From Synaphobranchus kaupii (lineage: Eukaryota > Chordata > Actinopteri > Anguilliformes > Synaphobranchidae), in NCBI GenBank assembly GCA_029718625.1, contig CM056379.1, forward strand, positions 56,537,487 through 56,601,486: 64,000 nucleotides of DNA, written 5' to 3'. This document shows, piece by piece, positions 23,601 to 36,460 of the stretch. Made by a program: the position numbers and the translations under genes. Numbering within the stretch: position 1 is the first letter of the stretch; the number at the start of each line of letters is the position of its first letter. Under the pieces are notes generated by a model that had not been told where the DNA came from, did no database searches, and worked only from the letters and a program-made list of their open reading frames with translations.

Positions 23601-26600
23601 TGCCCTGTGGTTTTTATTGGTCTCCATAGATCCAAGGCTGGAAAACTCATATTCCCAAGGGCTTTCATTATCCTTAAGATTTTATAGACATGTGTCAATT
23701 AAATTCTGAGGGAAACCTTGAGGTGAGTGACACCAATTATGTAATCAGAACATATAAAATATTTATAACACAAGCTCCCTTCTGCCCTCCAGTATTCATG
23801 TTGCCTCTAGCAGAGGTATTTAGATTGACAGCTAGGCCATTGTTGATTCAAATAATCTCTTCCTCAGAAGACCATTCCGTTCTATCTGTGTTTCTGATCG
23901 GCGGGTGGCATTTCCATCTCACCAAAAATATGTTCCCCACCACCTACCCTCAGAGAAAATACCCATCCCAAACTTTTCAAGGTGAGGAATTGAAATTTAA
24001 GGCACAAGAGTACTTCAAGGTTGCTGGAATAACTGCATGGAAAAGCAATCAAAGTCCATAATGGTGAATTTATGGCTTTATTATAGTGCAGCCAGAATGT
24101 TAGAGTGGTAAAGTAATGGTTTGTGGTCAAGCACTGGGATGCAATGTTGATGGTGAGAAATGCTTTGTTAGGGTAGACTGTCACTCTCCCACTCTTGACT
24201 GATTATGGGTTGTCCGCATTATTTGTGTAAGAACAGAATATGCATCTTAGTGTGAGGATGGAGTGTTAAGACTAGGGGTGAATCGTATCAGCAGCAAGCT
24301 ATTCACACACCATACGATGAAACAGCATTGTGTGACAAACCTTACACCAGATGAAAATTTGGTCTCAACATGATATTTAGGTTTAAAAATGTGTAAAGGC
24401 AGAAGGGGGTTGTGGGTAATTTCCCTTTTTCCAGCCCCCCAGGGATGCAGTAATCTGCTTATCCAATTAGAATTAGATACAAATTTTAAATGAACCCAGA
24501 ACAAAAGGTCAGATTTGCAATGCTTTCAGAAAGATGGCTTGATTAATTTCAGTAGTTACAGTAGCGATTGGGAACGTATTGTACGCCAGACTTCTGCTTC
24601 ATTTGGGTTTCATCCAGAATTGGAGAAAGAAGCCTATTCACTTTAACTCGTCAAAGTGTCCTTAAGGAAACAGAAGAACCAAAAATGGTCTCGGTTGATG
24701 CCTCTGAATGGGAGCTGGCTAATGTGTAAAGATGGCAGGGAATCAGCATAAATACACAGCCCAATTAAATCAAGCATGTGCCTCGTTCACCCCATCCCCA
24801 GTGAAATGTATATTTATCTGTTTTCCCTTTTCTCGGGGCTTGTTTTATTTCACGCACCGCTGTTTCTCACCCCCCAAAAGAGGAGCGAAAACTTTGAGTC
24901 GCGTCGGCTGTATCGTAGCAACCTGGAAGACGCAAAGGGTTTTCTTTGTGTGGTCCTGAATAGAGGGTAAAGTGATGGGGGAGAGGGAGTAAGGAAGCTA
25001 GGAAGCGTGGATTGGGAAAGTCTTTGACGTACAATGGGAATGAGGGATGAGGTGACCAAGAGTAGGTGAGAGGGAATGGATGGGGGGGGGGGGGGGGGTG
25101 TTCTCACTCCAAGTACCCAAGGCTTTCACTGGAAGCCAGGCCAAACTGTCCAATTCTCTCCTGAGTCGCTGGTGCAGCTTGTTGTTTTGGCTCGTTCCCT
25201 GGATCTCAACTTCGTTAACCCTACCTACCTTGAGGTAATGTCAGCGGGGCAAACACAAAAGACACTCTTTTTACACTAGAAAGAACTCCCCTTCTCGTGT
25301 TTGTAAAGAGAATTATCGGCCTCACACTGAAAGTGCCTGCTTAACTTTGCAAGCTACTTTTTCTGTTAGTCAAGAACTTTGCTTCGGCTTTATATAACCC
25401 CTTCCATCTGGCACTTCACTAGAATTCCACACACAGAAAAACTCGATAGACTCTAAAAGAACAGTGAATTTCAACATGGCAGGTTTTCCCCGAATGCAAG
25501 AAAATTGGCACTTTATTGCAATGACAGGCTGACGCCACAGTTGGTACCACTCAGGAGGCCCTGGGCCTCATGACCCAAACAACTGTATCAGTAATGGGCT
25601 AATACATGTCCCCCTGACTCCTGCTGGGTCATCGATAGCAGACTGACGATTGGTGATGTTGAAGAAGCGGCCATTAACCCCCATTAGGAGCGGCAGTGAG
25701 GCGGTTATTGATCCTACCACTTTTTCTCTTTTTTTTTACAATCTTGAGTAATACAGCCACTCAAGACTCTAGGCCTTTGAATCAGCTCACAGGCACATTG
25801 CGTTAGACGGCAGTTGACACCTCTTCTCTTTTACATTGGGATTCAATGCATCAATGCTGTGCTGGCATGACAAGGTTGTACAGTTGGGGTTGAGCCAGGG
25901 AAATGTGGCTCCACTCCACCGGGGAGAGGAGGCCTGTGCTAGAATCTTCTGTGCTGTCATTCCACCTGAGTACCTGACACATTTGATCTCTACTTTTGAT
26001 GTCTCTCTCTTTATCTATCTTTCTCTCACTCCCTCTCTCTGCCCTCTCTGTATGTGACTCTCCCTCTCCCCTATTTCTCCCTATCAGTCTACAGTTGATT
26101 ACCAACTTCCTGTAGTTCGATGGTTTCTGGGGCTCTGTTAAAGTCTGATATGAAAGCTTCCAAAGGATACACTTTTAAAAAATTCAACCTCTGAGTTTTA
26201 CATTATGCATCTTCCTGGTGAATGAGGGAATTGAGATTCTCATCAAACTTTCTTTCCAGTGCATCTGGACGATGCAGTTTTAATATCAAAACTCATCGAG
26301 ACTGCATCTGAACCACGGATTTAATTCCAAATGAAGACTTCAGAATCACTGGAAAAATGTGTTTCATATGTAAACCGTTACATATGTAAGACCAGAGTTA
26401 CCAAGCAATGTACCGTTTTCCATGTGTTCACATAGGGACAACTGAATGTACCTGAATGCAAATAGGCCTGATCAACAATGTCAGAAAAGTAGCAGAACAA
26501 GATATTTCTGTGTTCCTTAGGCAGGTCAAATCATGTGGCATGTTAGCTCTCCTGTTCTGCAACCCTGTAGGTGTGGGACCTAAGCCGGGAGATTGCTGAA

Positions 26601-29600
26601 CACCTGTGTTTCCGGGGGCTAATGGTGGCCTCATGACCTTCTTCTGAGCTCACATCCCCCCTGAGATGAATACAAAAGTACCACTGGAGCGATTCTCACC
26701 CCATGCTACGGCGTGGAGGACACCCTTGAAATTCTTGATACGTAAATGTCTTGTAAAGGAAACAAACGGCTCATGCATACTGTGAATTTTGATGTTGACA
26801 CAACTGATAAGGATTATGATAATATCCCGGCGGACAATTCAGTCACAGTCTTCGCCTTGGATATTCAGGTGTACAGCTTACTGTTAATACTTTGGTGAAC
26901 TAATTAATCAGGTCAGGTCTGCAGCCATTTTGAGCTCCCCTGTCTGTGATTGAATCAATCATGCATTTCAGGATACTCATTAAGTAGACACTGTCTAGCA
27001 GTCAGTCTGATCTCAGTAAGAGAAGAGGCGGAGCTCATAAACGGGCAAGCAAAATGTCAGCCGCTGAATATCGTAGGTACATATGTAAAACCTTCATTCT
27101 TACAGGGAACAAGGCCCTCCCTGCGTAATCCCTGTGATAAGTTTCTGTTATGCTTCTGAGCAGGAAAAGAACGATCCCATGAATCCGGGATTTCCCTTTC
27201 ACCAGGAACGCGATTTACGTTTGATCGGATTAGAATTTGCCTTGAAAAACCTAGGTTGTAAATCTCGTTCGAGGTATTTGTAAGAAATGTGGAAGGAGAT
27301 ATGAACGCTGTCCGTGAGAGACAAAGGGGCCAGCTTCAGAGGCTGTGGTCTAATTCTCAGATCAACGAGATGTGATTAACATACTGTAATGGATTCTGCT
27401 CTAAAGAGCCGCCCTTTAACAGTCAAAGCTTTCTAACACCGCATTCAATCCTCTTCCCTTTTTTATGTGTAAAGCAGAATGCATAAAATCTATTTTTTTT
27501 GAATAAAACAATGAGGGAATTCTGTTTGGGCATTGTAATAATCTTATAAAGGGCCCTCTCCGCCGTTTCATTGATATTCAGGGCACACAGTGGGCTGGAT
27601 ACAGCAAAGGGGTGCTGAAGTCAGGACATGCGGTGGGTACGGGAGAGGGGCAGAGCTCCCCTTTATCAGCACTTCTGAGGGGGAGAGGCGCTCGGCGGTG
27701 CTGCAATGCAGCCACAACTTTCAGAAAGTCCCCTTGCGATGAGAAGCTCCCTGCCAAAAAGGCGCAGGTCCGGGACGTGCGCGTGGCCCTCCAGGAGCCG
27801 CTGTGATTAATGACAGGAGGGCCAGACTGGCACCTTGCAAGGTTCCTTTCGCAGCTGTTTTTCCTGTCGTGTGGGTGCACTGCGTTCTGTCCGATGGGCG
27901 TGCGCCTTTTTTTCCCCGGAGGCCGTCCTATCCGCTTTTCCAGCTGAATGATTTGAGCTCAGGTTGCAGCTTTAGATCCTGGGCTCTCAGACCAGTTTCC
28001 TTTCTCTTCGGCACCACAGAGTGTCGACTACCACAGGTAATGCAGTCTTACACACGAATACAGCTACACACAGCATAAACTGTAATAAAAAGGCCATAAT
28101 CTGATCTCACTGGAAGAAACTGCTGAGAGAGGACTTGAGAAAACGGTTTGTTTGTTACTCTTACTAACTCTTGGTGTACATGTTCAAACCCTGTTCTGCC
28201 TCCTTCCCTGTAGTATGCCCGTCCAATGCAGACACATCTCAAATTTCTCTGGATTCTGTCCTTTGCCTACAGTAAATATCAGTTGAAGATCGCCTCATCT
28301 GCCTGTTAAGCTATTACAGTAGTCATGGTTACACGCTTCCGTTTATTTGTTATTGACACTTTTTAGACATATCGACAAGGTGAGCATAAGCTATTTATAA
28401 ACTAATCCCCCCAATTTCATATCTTTCACATCTTTGCCGAACACGAGGGGGGATCCCTGTCAGACTGCAAAAATCCCCTGTGTCACTTTTTTAGAGCGCA
28501 TCAGTTCTCAGCTAAATGAAAATGAACAGTGAAAAGCCTTGGATTTTATAAAAACATTGAAAGTCCTTTTCTTTTATCTGAGCTTTACGCACCATATAGG
28601 CTACTTTATATGAAAGAGCCTGCATAATAACGACACAATGCCTGCATACGATCTTCATAACACCTTCATATCTGTTAGGTGTTGGAGGGGGAAAGGACCC
28701 AAACACAGGCAGGAGTACAAACCGGGGAGGCGTAGGAGGAACACAAAGAAAACAAAACAGACTGAAAACAGAAATTAACGACCACAGGTAACGGACGAGG
28801 GATACAAAAAACTCGGAAACAAATAACTAAGAAACTAACAGATAACTCGGAATATACTCGGAAAAACCAGACAGCAACACAGAAGCAAAAAATCTTGTGA
28901 GGAACTTGCGAAGACAGACTGAAATAACAGGGTTTAAATACACAGGGAGAGACAGACATAATGGGAATCAGGTGTGCAGACACGGGTAGGGGAGATTGCT
29001 CACAGGTGAGCACAATGAAACGATAAGGGAAGCTGATAATACAATAACACATAAGACGCGGACCGGACTAGCACATAACATATAGACTATACATGACATG
29101 GATCGAAGAAGACCCGTGCACACAACGAGGTAGAGGAATGCGGAAATCAGATGCAGGTGAAGCGAGTAGGGAATCACAGTAAGATATTCAGAGATAGGAC
29201 AGAAGAAACGAAAGACTGGTGCAGATGGAAACTGAGATTGCATTAGTAAATTAGTAGGTTAGTAGAAACTCTAATTCCCTGACGTTAGTAAATTAGTTAA
29301 TTAGTATTATTTACAAGTTAGTCGTTAGTGTATTAGTAAGAAACCTAATTCTAAGTAGTTAGTAACGATTAGTAGATTAGTATTATAAACAAGGGTAATT
29401 AGTAAAGAAGGAAGTAAACGCGAGTGGAAATACAGCGAAACCCGAAATCACCAAAGGCTCCCGAATAGTGTGACGACGACAGGGAGTGACAGTAATACCA
29501 AACATGGAACAGTGAAAGCACAAAATAATCAGAATAAATAAACATGGTAAAAATAAGAAACAAACTAACACAGAATACAGAAACCTAACAATATCACTAA

Positions 29601-32600
29601 CATTAGCTTTTATAAACTACATATATCAACTGACATAGACTGTCCTGTAGGTGTGCTACAATGTCATCCATCATAAATGACATTACCCTGAGATACCAAA
29701 TAAAACTTTTATGTTATGAAATTATGTATGCCATACAATATCAATGGTGACCAAGCGCACCATATTGCACCCCATTATCATACTGCTATATACTGTAAAG
29801 AGTATAAACGCTAAATAAACTGCAATATAGTACATTTTACTCTGATAGAGTATAATTGATCCAAGGATTGACTATAAAACATTTTACCATGTATTTGTAC
29901 ATCTTGCAATATCTTGATATATTATTATTATTAGTGTTATATATTATTATATATAATTCAAATATATTTTAAGTATACTCCATATATAAGGGTATGTTGG
30001 CTGGCATACATTTCCATAAATGTTGTTGTGCTTTTTAAGACTGCAAATTCTTTGGAAATAAAAAAAGAATCACTGCACTCCATTAAGTGCATTGTGAAAG
30101 GAGCTTTCGGTACCAACAGTCCTTCGTCCCCACAGGGAAGGGAACTGTGGGGAGGAGATGGTGAGGTCACCATTTGGCAGGCGGGTCCTGCATTATTAAT
30201 GAGGGGGAGCATCTGGACCAGTCAGCTGTGACAGGAGGGGCCGACCGGGCAGCAGGATTTGGGCCTTCCCCCCGGTGCTCTTTGAGTGCCCCTCTTCGCC
30301 ACAAGGGTCCGGGGTTGGGTTTCGGCATGAGACTCGGGTCTGGAATAAGGGCTGTCTGTGAAATGTGGGGACCATTGATTTTTGCTGTCCCTCGTGTTTG
30401 GGGCGATATCGGCTCAGAGGGTGGGGCAATATGAAGAGAGAGGACAAGTATCTGCTTGTCTCATCCACTTACTGTCCAGACGGTGCCCTTTAAAATGCTT
30501 TTATCTCCATACTCATGCCAAACGTGCCCCCCCTCCACAGACAGCACTACCACGCCCTCCCATTCCCCTCAGCACATCAGTTACCCAAAGGAGCAGAACC
30601 AGTAATGGATCCAGGTGCCACTTACTGAGAGTGTCTTGGCATGCTTTTAAAGGGAGAAGAAATAATCCGGTTCATAGATGGCTTCATGAATAAGTGATGA
30701 CGATAGTAGGACTTGGATGGAGATGAGCAGCACCCCTAGAGGAATGGTCTGGCCGCACCCCAGTCGCTTGGCTGGGGTATCGCTGTGGCGGCTGTATTAA
30801 CTGCACGAGGGCTCAAATCGCAGGAGCGCGTGAGTGCCGAGATCAGACCCGCTGCCAAGTTGTTTCGAGCAGGAAGTTGCCCGGGGGCAGAGGCACCTCC
30901 CAGGGTTCCTGGTTGGCGATGACTGACGCCTGATTCTAAGAGCTGGTTAGGCAGGCCCAGGCCAAGTTAAACTATTATGCTCTTTGTTTTGGTCTGATTT
31001 TGTATCGCCCATATTTGGGAGCCAGAGGTGCGGCGTGGGAACCGTAACCAGACTTCACTGAGAAATGTGTTTATCAAATGGTGAGGACCACGTCATTTCA
31101 AAACCCACATAATGAGTCTATATATAGTCTCAAAAGCTTCCTGTAGTCAATACAGTCTACCCCATTAGCTGTCTCAGAGATATACCCTTTAGGAAGCTTA
31201 TACGTTTCTCTATATCCGGCTCAGTAATTTATAGCAGGTTTGCATTTCATAAGATCATCATGATCAGAGCAAAAAGTGAGCTTTATTCACAGTGAAACAT
31301 TAGACGGCACTCCATGGTCTATAGACTGATATAGTCTAGCATATATAGGGCAGCATTCAATCTGCATTCTAGGTCAAGACTGCATTACATTTAACCATGA
31401 AGCTCTCCTCTCCTCCTGTGTAAACATACATGGTATGGATTCTCACTCAGATTTAACTCAATACCTCTCCCCGAAGTTTGGTCACAAGGCTCGGTATCAA
31501 TTATCCAGTGAGCTGACTCCAGGAAATGGAGCGCAGTTTCTACAGTTTCTCTTTCTGAGTGACACTAGGGCCATCGGTTCATATACCAGCCCTAAAGTAC
31601 AGTTTCCGTAAAGTGGGTGCAGATGAGGGGGTTAGTGGGAGGGGGGCGCTTATTACTGCCGTGAAATATTGTTTCCCGACTTAAACCACCTTCTCCACCA
31701 TCTAACCAATCCCATAATTTCTTACCCACCCCCACCCCCACCCACCCCCAGCTGAGAAAACAGTCCCAGCTGCTGGGTCGCCCGGGCTCTTTGTGCGTCT
31801 CCTCGCTCTCCTCCCCCGCTCCTCTGCTCTCCCTCCTTCCCCCTTTTCTGGTCAGCTGAGATGGCAATAGAGGGGTCAGTGGGTCATGGCTGCCGGGATT
31901 CCCATGGAAGGTAATGTATTTACAAGGCGATGGGGACTCTCCCTCTGTTCAATTCAAGTCTTGTGTCTTCCCAGTAACCGTGCAAGTGTGTCACTCACAG
32001 AACAATGCCACTGCATTGGGTCTGCCCTGACTCCCTAATAGGCCTGTTTGAGTATTCCCCTAAACAAAGCAGAGGATCTAAATGCCCAAACTCAAGACTG
32101 ACTCCCTAATAGGCCTGTTTGAGTATTCCCCTAAACAAAGCAGAGGTTCTAAATGCCCAAACTCAAGACTGACTCCCTGGCCTGAGATTAAAGGAACATT
32201 CATCATAGGACGCATCTAACGGGATGCTACTCTGTTGTTATTATATACAGCTACTCTGTTGTTATTATATACAGCTACTCTGTTGTTATTATATACAGCT
32301 ACTCTGTTGTTATTATATACAGCTACTCTGTTGTTATTATATACAGCTACTCTGTTGTTATTATATACTTCTGTGGAGGGATATTCTAAATAAACCTACC
32401 AATATAAAATACAGATATATTTATCCCACCAGATGTAATGAGGCAGATCATAGGTTGTATGGGGAGACATTTATAACAAGGAGAGACTTAGCACTGAGCG
32501 TGCACTCTCGTACGTATAAATTATTGCTCCCTCTAAGGAAATGACTTGGAGTAAGTACTGGGTGATGAGTGATAAAGTCAATAAACTCTGTATATTATAT

Positions 32601-35600
32601 ACTGCAGTAGATTAGGGTCAATACCCCCAACATGTGGCTTGCAATCAGTCAGGTTAGTTAATGGCACTGTAGAGATTGGGGTGCAGACCAAGCATCGCAA
32701 ACCCCATTAAACAGAGAAAGTAAACAGAGGTGGCTGTAATTTCCATAAAGGGCTCTCTCTGCATTAAGTGAAGAAAGGGAACCAGTCATATATGGGGCAT
32801 CTGGTGAACGCAAATGTAACCGGAAGATTAGGCATCTGCTGTTTTTGTCGGTGCTCTACTAACTTAGTAAGTTTTCCGTTTGTACTCCTGTCTATGGAAA
32901 AGTAACATTGCACATTTTAAAATCTAAAAACAAAAGATAAGGAATATATTAAATATTTTATAGAACATTATTTCCTTTGAATATAAAAACATGTAAATGA
33001 CACAAAAATACAATTGCATTTACGAAAGCAATTTAATTAAATGTGAAATTGTTCACATTAGCACATCCTGCACTACTATTTCATAAAGGCACTGAGCTGT
33101 CAGTCTGTCTGAATGTCCGTACAGATAAGGACACATCCATTTCTCCTCACTGTCATCCATACGAGCGTAATGAATGCGTACATAGTACAGAATGCATGAA
33201 GTGATAACGTGCCGAGTCTCACATGACTATCGGGGGACAGGAAGTACGGCCCAATGACAAGGGTATGAGACATCAGGTGAAATCCAGAAATATCCAAAAG
33301 CGTTGATATGACAGTGGAACACAGGCGCTTCTAAGGGAAGGGGAGAGGAGGAAAGATGGCGCTGGTGTTCTGGGTAATCTGGTGTCACGCTCATTAGAGG
33401 AATCAGAAGAGGTGTGCGCAAATCATGACCTTGCAGAGGCAAGGGGGTGGGGGGGGCCGTGGTTGTTAACCCGCTGGTCACTGAATGGGGAGGAGGGACC
33501 GCGCTGTTAATTACAGCGCATGTTCCTGTCAGTGCAGACCGCGTCTCGCGTGGCACAGACACCCATAACCACCCCACGGTCTGCAGCGCCGGCTCCCCTG
33601 CTCCCGGCCGCCAGCCACCGGTTTGACTAATGAGTTATCGGAGCGAGGAGCCGGTCCCCTCCGCTATTACGGACACGCTGTGCCGCGAGGAGGGGCCCGG
33701 GACACATTCAGCGGAGAGACGAAAGAGCTTGTGGGAGGGAAAGTCCAGAGCCATAGGTCACGGAGCATTTTAATAATAACCCTCGCTTCAAAATCTCTCT
33801 GTAGCACTTCAATAGAGAAAATACCAACAACAACTATATGTTTGTATATATGGTGCCCTGAAATGGGGGGGATCTGTGTATAAAAAGTGCTGCAATTTCT
33901 ACATGGTGAAAGCAAAATGTATAAAAATACCCTTTCATAAAAGCTGAGACTCCAGCTTTTTAACCACATGTGAATTGTTTGATCGCAAATCAAAAATCGA
34001 AAATTGCGGACTACAGTGCCAAATCAAGAAAAAAATATGTTTTTGTCCCAAACATTATGGAGGGCACCGTATATACAGTATATATACTTGAGAGATCTCA
34101 CAGGCTGTGCCAGGATGTGTTTGTCTATGAGCAAACTATTTTCCAGAACAGACACATCAGCCCTGAATGAACAGAGGAATAGGAAGAGACACACACGACT
34201 CTCCGGCTCAGGCTTTCTACCTTGCAGGTCCTCTATTCACAGGGGCGTCCTCTGCATGGCGTCAGGGAGGTCATTAAAGCGTGGGATTAGAAGAGTCCCA
34301 GTATGCTCCACAGCCCTGGGTTAAAGCGGTTTCCCAGAGCCTAGCATAGCCTGTCCCAGCCCTGTAGGTCACGCTGCAGCTTCCCCGCTGGGCCATGCTA
34401 ACATGTCCCCTGGGCCTTGGAGTCCCACTAACTGCCAGCACAGCCATCCCTCATCTGCTACCAAGGGGGATTGGAGCCAGCAGGGTCACTCTCCCACTGA
34501 GACTCACAGCACAGAAACACAAGCTTGTGCTTCCGTATAGCATACTGCTACTGATGTGCCAGAGATAAGGGCAACCCGCAAAACATTCCTCGTTTGGGAG
34601 GCGGGGAAATAAATACAGTAAAAAAACAGACAGTGACACACACCAAAATAAGTGAATAACGTTTGAGTAAATCCAGAATGACTGCAGGCAGATTAGATCC
34701 TGGGATTAGCAGGTGTTCCCATCTGAGAGGTTTGGTTGGTCCTTAGTCCAGGCAAGGTGAAGCTGAGAGGCCAATGTGGAGGAGGTGAGTTGGCTTGTTT
34801 TCAGTGATTTGCCTTTATTAACCTCCCAAGGCAGCCGCAAGGCTGGCGGATGAGGAATGCACGTGAGGACTTTAAGGCCTTCCGGCTCAAAAACCACCAG
34901 GCTGACCATACTCGCAGTGCGGTGGACACTGAAAGCAGCACATTTGAAAAGCGCTGTCAACAGATTCACTGAACGACTGACTGGGAGATGGTATCAGTTT
35001 AGCTACCGCGCTTCAAAGGTGACTGGTTTCATAGTAACAACTGTAAACACCTCCAGGTTTGACACCGGAGGACAAAAGGTGAACCATAAATGACAGTCAC
35101 GTAGCACAGCAACCAGCAAAACACATTTTTCTAATTCTTAATGCTTTGACAGGTGATGCCGCAAGGGAAACGCACGTTGCAGGTGTCTGCGGTTATTGGT
35201 CATTACAATTTTCTTTTACAGCTCTAGTGTGAACTTTCTGCGTGAAAATTATTCCGAAAAAGATGTGTTTATCTCACACAGCACAGCTATTCACAGAGGA
35301 GTGATGACACAAAAGCATGAAAATGCATTGATGAAAACGTTGGGACAAACAAACAGACAATCAGCACGCCGTAAGTACTTATTAAGAGCCTGTTCCCCCA
35401 AACCGGCACCGGGAATCTGGCTGCCGGCACAGTGTGAGATCCACTTTCATCTACCTGACATCCTGAAAAGCCCGCACGAGGAGGATCTCTGTTTGCATTT
35501 AATCTGTGAGCTGTTTACCACAACAGTCATATTATAACTGAAGCTAAACAGCTGAAGTGACAGAAGCCAGATACGGAATGTGCTCACTTTTCCAATGTGT

Positions 35601-36374
35601 TGAACGCACAACTCTAAGGTCTGCGGTGGTTAACGAGATAAGCTAAGAACGACGTTTGATAGGTATTCAAACCATGCTGGTGATGCAGGCTTGTCGCAAC
35701 ATGTCAGAATTTGTATAAGCCAATCCTGTATGCATATTGCGTGAACACTTATAGCAAATTAGGGAGAACAATACATCTTCTTTTATTTTTTGTAAGTTGC
35801 CCAACTGGATTTGAAAGCAAACTATGCAGAGGCAAAGCATAGCTTAATACATCAGTGCACCAAAGGCCAGTGAAAAGATTGACTGGAAAAATGTACCTTG
35901 ATACACTGCTTCTTGCTATTTATTAAATAGGTCTGGTCTTCCAGCCTGGCAAGTGAGCATTAAAAATATTAAACTACATTTGAAACGAATTGGGAAAATG
36001 CAGTATTTGGACTGTCGGAATGGCCATCTCTCTAAGGCAGTGCATGAGCAGGAGAAGGTTCCGTGCTCTGGCAAGCCTTTTTCCCACGGCAAAACAGTTC
36101 TCATGGGAAAAGCAGAAGGAGCCGATCTACTTTGAGGCCTGCATCACTGTGTCGGTTAGACATATACACAGACTGACCGTCTATATCTGTGCCCCCAAAA
36201 GCACCAACTGCGCTCTCTGATTGGCCCGCGCAAGCAATGAATGTCATTGTCAGTGTTAATATGTCCAATCCCTGCTCAAAGGGACGGAAACTGTGACGGG
36301 CTCTCTTGGGAGAAACACACAGTGTTTTTCTCTCCTTGTCATTCTTATCATTTTCTTTTCCTCGTCACACTTTC

Positions 36375-36460
<86 letters not shown>

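Noticed and set aside
32027..32370. Tandem repeats considered as a CRISPR array
   Set aside because: Units are contiguous without unique spacers, and the genome is eukaryotic.
32224..32544. Open frame with LLCCYYIQ peptide repeats
   Set aside because: It is the translation of a 24-bp tandem repeat whose length is a multiple of three, and the downstream part has no recognisable domain.
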